A stretch of DNA of 64,000 nucleotides from contig JANTQA010000015.1 in the NCBI GenBank assembly GCA_027625915.1, positions 11,127,001 through 11,191,000 on the forward strand, given 5' to 3'. The DNA is from Anaeramoeba flamelloides. Its lineage: Eukaryota; Metamonada; Anaeramoebidae. A program made the position numbers and the translations under genes. Below, in pieces: positions 23,335 to 35,473 of the stretch. A model generated the notes under the pieces. The model saw only the letters and a program-made list of their open reading frames with translations. It was not told where the DNA came from and ran no database searches. Position 1 is the stretch's first letter, and every line of letters starts with the position of its first letter.

Positions 23335-26300
23335 ATGCTAAAACAAATAGAATCAAACGACTACTCTGGAATTAAAAAGGGTCTAAATAAAGGGAAGATT
23401 GATCCGAATGAAAAACTGGAATCGACTGGGTTTACGCTCTTACAGCAAAGTATCTTGTTACAAAAAGAAAAAATAGCGGAATTGTTATTAAAGAACGGAG
23501 CCAAGCCAGATCTTGAAGGACCAAGTAAACGAAGGGCACTTCATTTCGCATGTTTAAAAGGATCTGAGAAGATTGTCAAAATATTGATCGAAAAAGGATC
23601 TGATGTGAATTGTCTTGATGAAAAAAAAATGACAGTTCTGCATTGTTGGGCTTTATGCGAAAAACTTTCTTCAAATATTTTAAAAATGTTGATCTCAAAC
23701 AATATAAAGCTAAATTCTGTTGACACTTCCAACAGATCAGCACTATATTTGGCTATTGCGAAAAACAATCAAGAAAAAGCCGAGCTATTAATCAAATCTG
23801 GATTCAAGCTCACAACAAAACAAAAAACCAAAATTATACAAGAAATCTTCAACAAAAATTCAAAGCCAATACCAAGATGGGTCGAACATTTAATAGCAAT
23901 TGAAAAGAAAAAAAAAGGCCAAGAAGAGGACAAAGAAATAGAAAAAGAAAAATCGAAAGAAAAAGAAAAAGAAAAAAAAACAAAAGATAAAGAAAAAGAA
24001 AAAAAAAAAATTGAGCTGTCTGTGGTCAGAAGAAAACATAGAAGAGGCAAGTCAGAGTATATGGGAAAGAAAACAAGTGCAAAGATTCACAGGGAACCTA
24101 TTCAAGAACTTTTAAAAGGCAATTTATCTGATGAAGAAGCGAATGAAAATAACAAAAAACAACAAGAAATTTTTGATAACAAAACATCAGAGTTGATGCA
24201 AAGAATGTTTTTGCAACAAATGAAAGAAGAAGCTAGCAAACAAAGAGACACTAAAATAAAGAATTTAAAAACAAAATGGAATTTGGAAATATCTGAAATT
24301 GAGAAATTGAAAAGAGAAAAAAGAGTCAAAAAAAGAAAGGAATTTTTAAATAAAAGAAAAATGGAAACCAAATCATTAGAAGGATCAGAAAAAATTAAAG
24401 AAAATGCTTTGTCACAAAGGGCTGACAGGTTAAACAAAAGAAGAGCAAGAAGAGAAACCACCTATGGTAATTTAACAGAATATCAAATCTTTTTAGAAAA
24501 ATCAAAAAAGAAATGCAAGCCACACAAAATTAAGGCTAATGAAATGCTGATTTTTTTATTAAAAAGATTAAAACAACTTGAAAATGACCAAAAAGAAAGA
24601 GAAAAAGAAAAAGAGGAGCTTGCAAATAAAGAAAGCCAAAAGGAAAAGGAAGACAAACAGAAAAAGGAAGACAAACAGAAAGAGGAAAAAGAAAAAAGTA
24701 AAAACGAAGAAAAAGAAGATCAAATTTTAAATAAATTCATAAAATCTGCAAAAAAATTACTTGAAGATTTAGATGAAACTCTAAAGCCTATTTATTTAAA
24801 GCAAAACACAGATATTGATTTACAATTAGAATTAGAAAAAAAAGCAGAAGCACTTCAAGAAAATAGTGATTGGGAATCTCCATTAGACTGGACAACAAAT
24901 TCAGACACAGACTCCGATTTAATTTCAGTTTCAATTTCTAATGATGAAAGTGAGAATGATAATTCAGAAAACAATAATGACGATCAAAAAAAAAACAAAG
25001 CCAAAATAGAAAAAATCAATTCTGAAATTATTTATTCGCAACAATTATTAAAATTAATTGAATCTCATCAAAATTATAGAGATAATAAAGAATTAATTCT
25101 TAATAAATGCTTTACTATTATGGAGGAATTAGCTGGAATTTTTACACAAGAAAGAAATTTAATTGATATCAAAAAAGGGGGAGAAATTATAAAAAATAAT
25201 AAAAAAAACATTAAAAAATTAATAAAACAAATTAATGAAAGCTCAAGAGTAAAAAATATCAAAAGATTCAAATTAATAAAAATTAAAAAAAAATTTCGAG
25301 ATATATCAATAGAAAGAAAAGAAAAGCATTTAAAGAAAAAAAAAGAAAAAGAAATAAAAGAAGAAGAAAATTTCAAAGCAAAAAAATTGACAAAGGAAAA
25401 GCAAAATCAAGAATTTAATGAAAAAATAAAAGTACTCAATAATTTAATTGAAAAAAATTTAGCAAACATTGAAATTTCAGAAAAAAATTTTAAATCAATA
25501 AAAAATCGAAATTCTCAAAAATTTGTTCAAAAGCTTTTACAAAAAATTGAAGAGCAATTAAATCTTTTAAAGAGCAAAATTAAATTAAAAACATCAAAAA
25601 CTATAGAATTTGATGAAAAATGGGTTTTGAATTATCCAAATAATTTTGATTTAAATGATGAGTTATATGAAGAACATACTGAGCTATTAGATAATTTTAA
25701 TAAAATTAATGAATTAATAATGAACGGATTATTAAAGGATATCAATGAAAAAGAAGGGAACCAAGAGAAAAAAACAGAAAGAAGAAGAAGAAGAAAAACA
25801 GATAAAATTAAAAAAAAATTGGAAAGAAATTGAAGATTTTAATAATTTTTTAAAAATATTGATTAGATCAAATTTAATTTTAGAAAACATTACAAAAATT
25901 GAAAAAAAACGAGAAAACGAACAAACGAAACAAAATGAAAAATTTTATAATTTACAAGAAAAAAGAAAGAAAAGAATTCAATTAGAATTAGAAGAAGACG
26001 AAAAAAGAAGATTACTTCGCAAAAAAAAATCAAATGAAAGAAAATTAAAACGTGAAGAAATTAAAATTAAAAAAAAAATAAAAAAAGATCAATTAATTCT
26101 TGAAATGAATAATAATAAAAAGAATAATCAAGTATCAAGAAAAGAAAAACAAATAATTATTAAAAATCAAAGTCAAATATATTTAGAAAAATTAAAAAAA
26201 CAAAAAAAGCAAAAAATCAAAATTGAAACTCAAGAAAAAATTGAAAATATGTTAACAACAATATATGAATTAGCCAATTATGAAGATAATACTACTGACG

Positions 26301-29053
26301 ACAAAACAATATTAATAAAAGAATTTTATGAATTAGAAAAAGATTATCAACATCATAAATTACATAGTAATGATAATGATGATGATGATAATAATAACAC
26401 CATCACCACTACCAATAACGAAGAAAAACCCCAAGAAGAAAATAAAAATACTGATCAAGATCTACAAAAATTGAGTATAATTAATACCAGATTTGGAAAA
26501 GATCTTTTAGAAAAAGAAAAAATAATGGAAAAAGAAAAAGATAAAGATATTGAAAAATTATATCAATCCTTAGATAAATTAAATTTCACTTTAAAAAAAT
26601 TACAAAATGAAAAGATCCCAACACAAAATGAAGAAAAAAAAATTGAAAATCAATTAATAATTATTAAGGAATTAAAAGAAAAAAAACAAGAACGAGAAAA
26701 AAAAAAAAAAAAAATGCAAAAAGAACAATTAGAATTCATTGAAAAAAGAAGAAAAATTTTGGAATTGACATTGAAAAAAAAAGAAAAACTTGGAAAAAAA
26801 AAAGAAAAATTAAGAAAAATTCGAGATAAAAAAATACAAGAGAGAGAAATTATGATGAAAGAAAAAGAAAAAGAAGAAGAAGAAAAATTAAAAAAAGAAC
26901 GATTCTTAAGAAATCAAATTAAAGAAGAGAGAATTAAAAAACAAACACAAGAAAAGGAAAAAGAAAAAGAAAAAAAACGGGAAAAAAAGCAAAAAAAAGA
27001 AGAATCAAAAAGAAACCAGGAAAAAAAAGAAAAGGAAAAGAAAGATAAAGAAAAACAAGTACAAGAAAAGGAAAAGGAAAATATGAGATCTGAAAAAGAT
27101 AAAATGAAAAAAAAATATGAACAAATGAAACAAGAAAAAAAAGAGAAAAAAAAATTAAGAAAAAAGAATCGAACGACAATCATTAATGATACACAAATGA
27201 CAAATAAACAATTAAATCCCATTTTAGAAAAATTAAATAAGGAAAATAATGAAAGTTTTAATTTACAATTAGATAATTCAATAAATATGTTGGAAACCAT
27301 CCAGGGATTATTTAATTATACTATTCAATTATTAAATGAGCACCAGCAACTCTCTTCGAATAGTTCTACCAGTTATGAATCGTGGGAAGAGGAATATTGG
27401 CCTATTTATTCGGAATGCATCTCTGAACAAATGGATTTACAAAAAGATAAAGACGAAGAATTAAATCAATTTCAAGATATTTATTCACAATATTCAAAAA
27501 AATGGCAAGAAATTGTGAATAACCAGGAATCAAATGAAGAAGATCACTCGACTGAAATATTGGGAACAAAAATTCAGTTAGTTCAGACAAATAAAAAACT
27601 CAAAATAAAGAAAAAAGAAAAAAAATCACAATATTATGATCAACATTTATTAAGAAAAAAAGAATTTATTGAAAAACAAAAAACAATCAATCTTGAAAAA
27701 ATTCAAAATAAAAAGATGATTCTGAGTCAGGAATTAGAAAAAACAAAGCAATTAGAATCAGAAAAAATAAAGAAAAAAAAAAAGAAAAAATTGGAAAAAT
27801 TGGAAAAATTGACTTCTGATAATGAATTGCTGAAAAGTAAAATTAATGAATGTAAAGACAAAGTTAAATTACAAAAAAAAAAAAAATCAAATAGACAACA
27901 AAAAAGAAAAAAAAATAATAATTTTTATCAAGAATTATGTCTTAAATATGAAAATTTAATTAAAGAATTAAAAGATCAAAAGGAAAATATTTTAAAAGAA
28001 ATTAAAGACGAAGAAGAGGGTATCATTAAATTACCCAACCCTAGAACGATTTCTCTTGAATTTGAACAAATTCAAAATTCTTTAAAATGGAATAATTTTA
28101 GAAACTCTCAAAGTTCAGATGTCGATAGTAATAATAGTAATATTAATAGTGATAGTGATAGTGATTCCTTGGGAACAAACAAAACCAATGGGGCAAATAG
28201 TGATGAAATTGATTTATTAGATTTGGAAGAAATTGAAGATTGGGATTCAGATTTTGAAAAAGAGAAAATATTAGGAAATAAAAAAGATAAAGATTTACAA
28301 GAATTAAATCACGCCTTAGAAGAAGTTGAGTGGTTATATGAATTAATAATTAAAGGAGAAGGTGAGTTAGATGAAGAAGAAACAAAATTAATTGAATTAA
28401 TAATTAATCAAAATCAGGATTTACGAAAAAAGAGGGAAATTCGAAAAGTAGAAATTAAAGAAAGAAAAGACTTGAAAAAAATATATTTAATGAACAAAGA
28501 ACAAAAGAGAGCAAACAATTATAAAAAAAAAAAGAGAAAAAAAGAACAAAAATCAAAAAAAAAATTAATCAGAAAGCAATTATTATTAGATCAATCTTTA
28601 AAAAATACAAAAAGAAAAAAGGAAATAGAAAAAGAAATGTTGTTGAAAATGCAATTAGAAGAAAAAAACTTTTTAGAAAAACAACAATTAATAATAAAAA
28701 AAGACGAAGAAAAAAAAGAAAGACAGATGAAGAAAAAAAAATTGAATAATGAGGGGGGGGACAACGAACAAAATGAATTAGAAAAAGCAAAAGAAGAATT
28801 AAAATTAAAAAGAGAACAAGAAGCCTTGAAAAGGAAACGATTAAAAGAAAAATTAGCTCTAGAAAAAAAAATTCAAAAGGAAAAAGAAGAAAAGGAGAAA
28901 AAACAAAGAAAAATGGAAAAATGGAAAGAAGCTTATGGAATTAGAAGCGAACAAACTTTAAAAAAAAAGAATCAAAAAATTGAACTCGAAAAGGTTTTAA
29001 AAATAGTAGGACATAATGATTTAATAATAAAACAATTAATTGAAAACGAACCA

Positions 29054-29112
<59 letters not shown>

Positions 29113-32100
29113 GGAAGAAACAGATACAGAAAAGAATAATGAAGAATATAATGAAGAATTTAAAAAATTATTAGTAAATATTCAACAACTCTTAGACTCC
29201 ATTTTTAAATTCAACATAGATTATGATAACCATTTTATATTAGATGAAAATGTCGAATTATTCGATATTTATAAAACTTTTAATGATTTTGATCCATATT
29301 TTGAAGATGAAATACATAATTGGGAAAATTTATTTTCAATTTTCGATCTTAATAACAATTATTTAAATCAAATTGCAGATGACATAATTCAATATTATCA
29401 AATATTGAAAAAAATTGAAAATATTTTTAAATTGATTAATGAGAAAACAAAATTAAATTTCCAAGAAGATGAAGAATCACTCGGACTTAATAAAGAGAAT
29501 GAAATAATGAAATTAATTGAACAGAAATTAAATGAAAGGAAAAAACAAGTACAAGAATGGCTTGAAAAACAGGACGAATTAAATGCCAAAAGGAATTTAG
29601 AAAAGGCCAGATTAAAGAAATTGAAAAAGGCACAGAAGGCACAAAGAAGGAGGGAGAAACAATTAGCCAAAGCTGAAAAGAAAAGGAAAAAAAAAGAAGA
29701 ATTGGAAAAAAGGATTAATGAATTTAAACAAAAACAGGAACAGCTAAGAGAAAAAAAATTACAAAGAATCAAACAAAAAAAAACAATTTCAAATAAAGTT
29801 ACTGATTTAATGCATAAAGTAACAACTTTAATAAAAGAATTGACTTCTGATAAAAATCATAACCCTGATCAGAATGTTATTAATTCCTTAAATTATTTGC
29901 AAAAAATGCTCGATAATTTACAAAAGGAGGATGAAAAAAATTTAAAAGAAAGCCAACAAGAGGAAATAGAAATTGAAAAACAAAAAAATGAAAAAATTGA
30001 TATCATTGATTTGGAAGAAGCCGACGAATGGAAATTAAATCACGAATATGAAGAGAAGTTGGAGGCCGATGCAAAAAGGGATATCGATGATTTGCTTGAA
30101 ACAATCAACAATTTAGAAGAAACTGTGGAAAGTGTAGAAAAGAACAAAAGCGTCAATAATGACGCGCACAGTGCGATTGAAGAAAAGATAAAGAAAGTGG
30201 ATAAACTACAGTCAAAGGAAAAAGTGCGAAAACAAAAGGTGCAAACAAGAAGGAAACAAAACAAAATGAAAACCAAAAAAATGAAGGAAATGAGAGAGAA
30301 AAAAAAAATGAAAAAGCAACAAAAAAAGGAAATTAAAATTAAAAAAAAGCAACAAAAAAGGAGGATGAAAGCACAAAAGTCAAGTTCGAAAAAAGTCGAA
30401 AGAGAAAAGCAAAGGAAAATGAAAGAACAACGGATTAGGATGAAAAAAAAAGAATTAGCAAAATCAAAAGAAAAAATAATGAAAACAAGGGTCAGAACGA
30501 AAAAAATCGAAACAGTTGAAGAAATAAGAAAAAAGCAACAATTGGAATTGGAAAAAATTAATAAAGAAAAAAGAATGAAAAAAATGGAAAAGAAGAGAAA
30601 AAAAATATTGAAATTAAAAAAGAAATTTGAAATTAGAAACGAAAAGAAAAAAGAAAAGGAATTAAAGAGATCAAATAGCCAATTAAAATTTTCACAGAAT
30701 AAATTAAAAGAAAAGCAATTGTATTTTGCTCAAAATGATTTAAAAATGGAAATCAGTAATCTATTAGAACATTATTTAATTAAAATAATTTCATTAAAAA
30801 GAAAACAATTAACAAAAAAAAATTCCCAATTTTTATTGAACATTGAAAACAATTTCCAGAAATTGGGAAATAATAATTTAGTTTTGAATAAAAATAATAG
30901 TCAAGGAAGTGGTGATTTTAATTTAATTGGGAGACATTGGATTTATCAAGATCAAATTGAATCGGAATTTAAAAAGAAATTAGACTTGATTGGGAATATT
31001 AATATTAATTTGAAAAAATTATTAGAAACGATAAAAGGCTTTTCTCAATTTTTTGATGAAATTAATCCTAAAATTAATATTAGCCAAGATATCGAAGAAT
31101 CAAATTTATTAAATCTCAAGACACTTGATCAAATAGAAAAGGATTTGATTGGATATAATAAAACGGTGATTGAAATAATAGATTCGATCAATTCTACAAA
31201 GGAATTAATTAGTAAACAAAGAAATGAAAAATTTTTAAATTTGATGGAATTACACAAAAAAAGACAAGAAAAAGATCAAAAAGAAGAACTCGAACTGAAT
31301 GAAAAGAAAGGAAAAGATCCTTTATCATCACATTCGTCTTTATCGTCGTCATCATCAGATAGTGATGATTCATATATTTCAGAGCCTAGCTCAGAAATTA
31401 ATGATTATAGTGAGTATTTTAATAATTTAGATTACAATAATAAGAGGACTATTGATAATGATAATGATAAAAATAATGAACAATCTGAAGAATCAAATTT
31501 AATATTTGGGGCACGATTTCTCTTAGCAAAAGGCTATAATATTATCGAAGATGAGAAATCGGAGAATTCAATTCTACATTTAATGTGTAAACTTGGTGAA
31601 TTAAATATTCTTAAATTAGTTTTGGAAAATAAAAAAATTACAAATATTGACCAAGTTGATAATTTTAATATGACTCCTTTACATTATGCTTCAATCAATG
31701 GCTATAAAGAAATTGTTGAATTATTGTTAGAGAACAATGCAGATCCCTTTTATACCAATAATGAAGAATATAATTGTCTAGAATTAACTATTTTATCGAA
31801 AAGACAACCAAACCAAAATTTTTCTGAAGAAAAGTTAGAAAATTTTGATCACATCATTTTATTGTTAAAAAAGAAAATGAAAATTAATATAGAAACCAAA
31901 GAATATATTGAAAATTTCCTACAAAGGAATAAAGAGAAAATCGCCATTAATATAAAAAATGAAAATGAAAAAAATGAAAAAGAGAAGGGAAATGAAAAAG
32001 AGGAGGAAAAAGAAAAAGAGGAGGAAAAGGAAAAAGAGGAGGAAAAAGAAAAAGAGAAGGAAAACGAAAAAGAGAGTGAAAACGAAAAAGAGGAGGAGAA

Positions 32101-32176
32101 AGAAAATGAAATTCAGAAAGAACCAATTCCAAAACAAACTAATTATATTTTTGAAGAATTAAATGGATTTTATTAA
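23335..32176 (+). CDS. Giant ankyrin / coiled-coil / ankyrin protein (one frame slip)
   Basis: Translation from ATG 23335 runs in one frame to a TGA at 25831. A second frame, open from 25736, continues to a TAA at 32174. Both halves are the same kind of sequence, so I read one gene of about 2,946 residues with a one-base slip between 25736 and 25833. The likeliest site is the A7 run near 25763-25770. No GT-AG intron fits there. The N-terminus (about residues 35-155) holds four ankyrin repeats (RRALHFACLKGSEKIVKILI is clearest). The C-terminus repeats this (ENSILHLMCKLGELNILKLV, then MTPLHYASINGYKEIVELLL) before a Glu/Lys tail ending NYIFEELNGFY. Between lie about 2,500 residues of Lys/Glu/Arg helix broken by Ser/Asp/Asn linkers, a poly-Asn tract and recurring acidic Trp motifs. 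It looks like a long cytoskeletal or scaffold rod with protein-binding ends; no signal or membrane segment. 8.8 kb without an intron is odd here. Function unknown. Confidence 0.8.
29054..29112 (+). repeat. (AAT)n coding microsatellite, poly-Asn
   Basis: A run of AAT triplets in frame inside the giant coiled-coil gene encodes about 19 Asn. It lies in a linker between charged helices and is probably length-variable. Confidence 0.95.
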
Positions 32177-34458
32177 AAATATATTTTATTTCTTTTTATT
32201 TTTAATAAATTTAAACATAGTTATTATGCTATGCTTGTAAAAATAATCCACATTACATTTACTTAGCCATGATAAAATAACAAGCCATTTTAGAGAAAGT
32301 ATCTATGGAAAAGAAAGTTTAGAAATCTCATTGCGATCATTGTCAGTGAGATTTTGTTGTTATTTTGTCAAGATTTAGTATAATGTGAGATTATTGGGGC
32401 AAATATAGCAAAATAAGGAGGGATATTTTACCGATATTCAAAATAATGACAAAGAAAACCATAATCAGTGAAATAAAAATATAATCCTTGTTTTACTTTT
32501 CTTCTTGTTTGGATTCTTTATATCTTTTTTTTAAAAAAAATGAAAAGATTTTCTTGTGTTTTTTCTTGTGTTGGACTTGTTCTTAATTCTTGAAGTTACT
32601 TCTGTGATGAATTTAACTCTTTTTGATTCCTCAAGTTTGGTAAATAATTCTCATTTTGTTCTTCACCTTTCATGAGATCTGTTTCTTTACTCTAATCTTT
32701 TTTTTTATTTTGAAATTATATTTTTTTTTAATTTTTATGCTTGACAAAAGCTGAAAAAATGTGAAAATTTAACCAAAAATATGTTGACAACATTTTTTTT
32801 TTGGTTCAAATTAGGATTTCCTTGTTGGATTTTTCTACTTTTGAAGGGTTTAATAGGGAATGGGGGTTAAATGTTCATTGATAAAAACCAAATTAGTTAA
32901 TATTTTAGTTGAACTTAACCTATTTGAAGTATAACACTTTTTAACATACATTTAACCTCTCATAAATTAAACATTTGATATATTTAACATAACTGTCAAT
33001 TGGGAAATATGAAATATTAATCAATTTTTTTTAATTTTCTCATATATTTTTAGATCATGTTATCTGTTTTTCTCTCGAACAACTATTTTAAAAAATATTC
33101 AAAAATAATTATTTATTTATTGGGTCAAAATTTATAAGATTTTTATTAAAAAAATGATTGATAATTTTAGAATATAATTTAATATATTCCTACGAACCAA
33201 AATAAACTCGGAATTTATTGGTAGAGAACAAAATTTAAATCCTTTATTAATCAAAAATGAAATCAATATATTGTTAAGATTACACCACAATTCCCATTAA
33301 CCCTTTTATTTAAATACATTTTTTTTTTTTTTTGGTTTAAAAAAGAAACAGCACATTAATTTTATCACTGTGGTAGAAGGTTGAAAAATTCGAATAACTA
33401 TTTTTAAATGTATAATGAATTTTTCTTATTTGAAAATTTTTTACTCAATTTTGAAAAACACATTTTAAGGGGAAAGAAACTTTTTTTTATACGACCTTCT
33501 TTGAACTGGTTGTAAATTATTTTTATAAGAATATACTTATCTCATTTAAAAAAAATAAAAAAATAACTTTGTTAAAAATTTTTTATTTTTATTTTGTCTA
33601 CATCAAGATTCTTTTCAAATATTATTTAAAAAATAAATTAATAAAATAAAAATAAAATCAATTTTGCCAAGTGTGTTGATTGGCCAATTGCAAGTATTTC
33701 AATCTCTGTGAAATTGGATAAAATCTTTTCTCTAAATAAATAGAATAATTTTTTACCAAAAATGGAATGGTAAAATCTATCCTAGAGAAATAAATTAAGA
33801 AACCAATAAACTTAATAAAAGTTTGGTCTAGAAAAAATAATTTTTTTTTTTTTGCATTTCCAGATACTATTTATCGATTCAACTATTTCTTCTTTCTTTA
33901 ATTTTATGTTTAATTTTGAATTGAAAAACTTTATTCATTGATTTTTTTGCAAAGAAAATTAATTTCCATTCTTAAAGAATTTCCAAAATATAATATTATT
34001 TTTATTTTATTTTAATTTAAATTTACTTTAAATATGATTTTTTTGATTTTTTATTTTTATTTCTGAAATATAGATTTTACATGTTGATTTATTTGATTGT
34101 AGATAAAAAAAATTATTTTTCATTTATTTTGATAAAAAATAAAATCATTCAGATGTTTTCTTTAGATTTTGAAGTGTATTTTTTTTTCTTTGAAGGAACC
34201 ATTTTTTATCTTTGGTTATTTTAGACTTTTTAATTAACCTTACGAACAATATTCGATGTTGATATTTATTTTAATAAAAATCTTTGAAAAAAGAATTTTC
34301 GGAAAACCTTTTTTCACAAAAAAGGATTATTTAAAATAATAATCTATAAGAATCAAAGTATTTCGATGTAATTTCTTATTTATTCCTTTTCCAATATAAA
34401 GATAAAAACAAAAAAATCCTTTAAAATATACTTTGGTTGTAATTTTTCCTTTTCAATA

Positions 34459-34658
34459 CAGTCAATTTCACTTTTAATACACAACCTATCAAGGAAATTT
34501 TAGGAACACAAAAAATCTCTTATTATGGGACAAATTTTGGAATTTTTTTTAAAACACAAATTATTTTATTAGAATTGGAATTTTGTAATTTAATTCGAGA
34601 TTTTTTTAGTGTATTAAATTTTTGTTGAAAGTTTGTGAATTGGTAGTGGAACTGACTA
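34459..34658. mobile_element. MITE-like element, family M5, copy b
   Basis: A 200-bp element. The left end is CAGTCAATTTCAC and the right end GTGGAACTGACTA, with TA on both sides (34457-34458, 34659-34660). The arms contain AAAAAATCTC and its complement, as in the copy at 5065-5258. Non-coding. Confidence 0.7.
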
Positions 34659-35040
34659 TAATGATTTGAATAAATTAATTTGGAAAGGAGTTTGTTTCGT
34701 GTTCTTTTATAACCGAATAGAGTTATTTACAATATAAACCATCTAATGTCTATTTTATGGGTTTTATACAAGGGTCAATATCAATTTTCCATCTCTAATG
34801 AAAATATTTCTTGATCAAAATACAATTTAATAATATCAAAAATTGGTAATTTAAGTAAATAAAAAGCAAAAATATAATTCAAAAAAATATTAAAAACTGT
34901 ATCTCTTTCTATATTTTGAAAAATTAATAATATTTAACTAACAAATAAATTATAAAATCTTGGAATTCAAAAGATTAAATCAAACAAAAAAAAAATATAA
35001 ATATCAATATAATGAACTGTTAAATTATACAAGTTGGAAG

Positions 35041-35370
35041 TTTAGTTGGGTTTTCCAAAATTTTAATCAAGTACAAATAAGAGATTTTATTCAATTCCTT
35101 TGAATCTTGAAAAGCAACTGTTACCGTTTTTTTCAATTTTAGAAATTAAAAGAAAAGTTCAAAAATATTCTATTTATCTCTAAAAATTAAAAAAAAAAAC
35201 TAACGGCGATTTTCTCCGGATTTTCATTTTTTATTTATAAAATCTATTGATTTTACACATAAACAGAAAACTCAATAAAACCCAATGGTGATCGTTTCCC
35301 AAGATTTAAAAGAATGGAGTAAAATTATTGATTTAACTCAACTCCGATGAAATCTAGAAAACCTAATGAC
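35041..35370. repeat. Modular palindromic repeat, locus 3
   Basis: Contains the modules TTTAAAAGAATGGAGTAAAA ... ACTCAACTCC, CTAGAAAACCTAATG, ACATAAACAGAAAACTC and AATTAAAAAAAAAAACTAAC in the arrangement seen at 42545-43135 and 63100-63440. Confidence 0.55.
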
Positions 35371-35409
35371 AAACAAGTGAACTATTTCTGCTCACTTTTT
35401 AATAAAATG

Positions 35410-35441
<32 letters not shown>

Positions 35442-35473
35442 AATATTATTTTTTTTTTAAATTTGTTTATTAT

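Larger units (their letters stand above)
32177..35473. other. Intergenic, no gene recognised
   Basis: Between the convergent 3' ends of the giant gene (+) and the RNase III-like gene (-). Holds one M5 element, one palindromic-repeat locus and a 30-base A-run at 35410-35440. Otherwise featureless A+T-rich DNA. Confidence 0.55.

Noticed and set aside
25736-25833. Programmed ribosomal frameshifting in the giant gene.
   Set aside because: An A7 run alone is weak evidence and homopolymer error is common in such DNA; kept only as one of several explanations.
23541-32137. Numerous minus-strand Phe/Ser/Leu-rich frames, some resembling membrane proteins.
   Set aside because: They are the complement of Lys/Glu codons in the giant coiled-coil gene.
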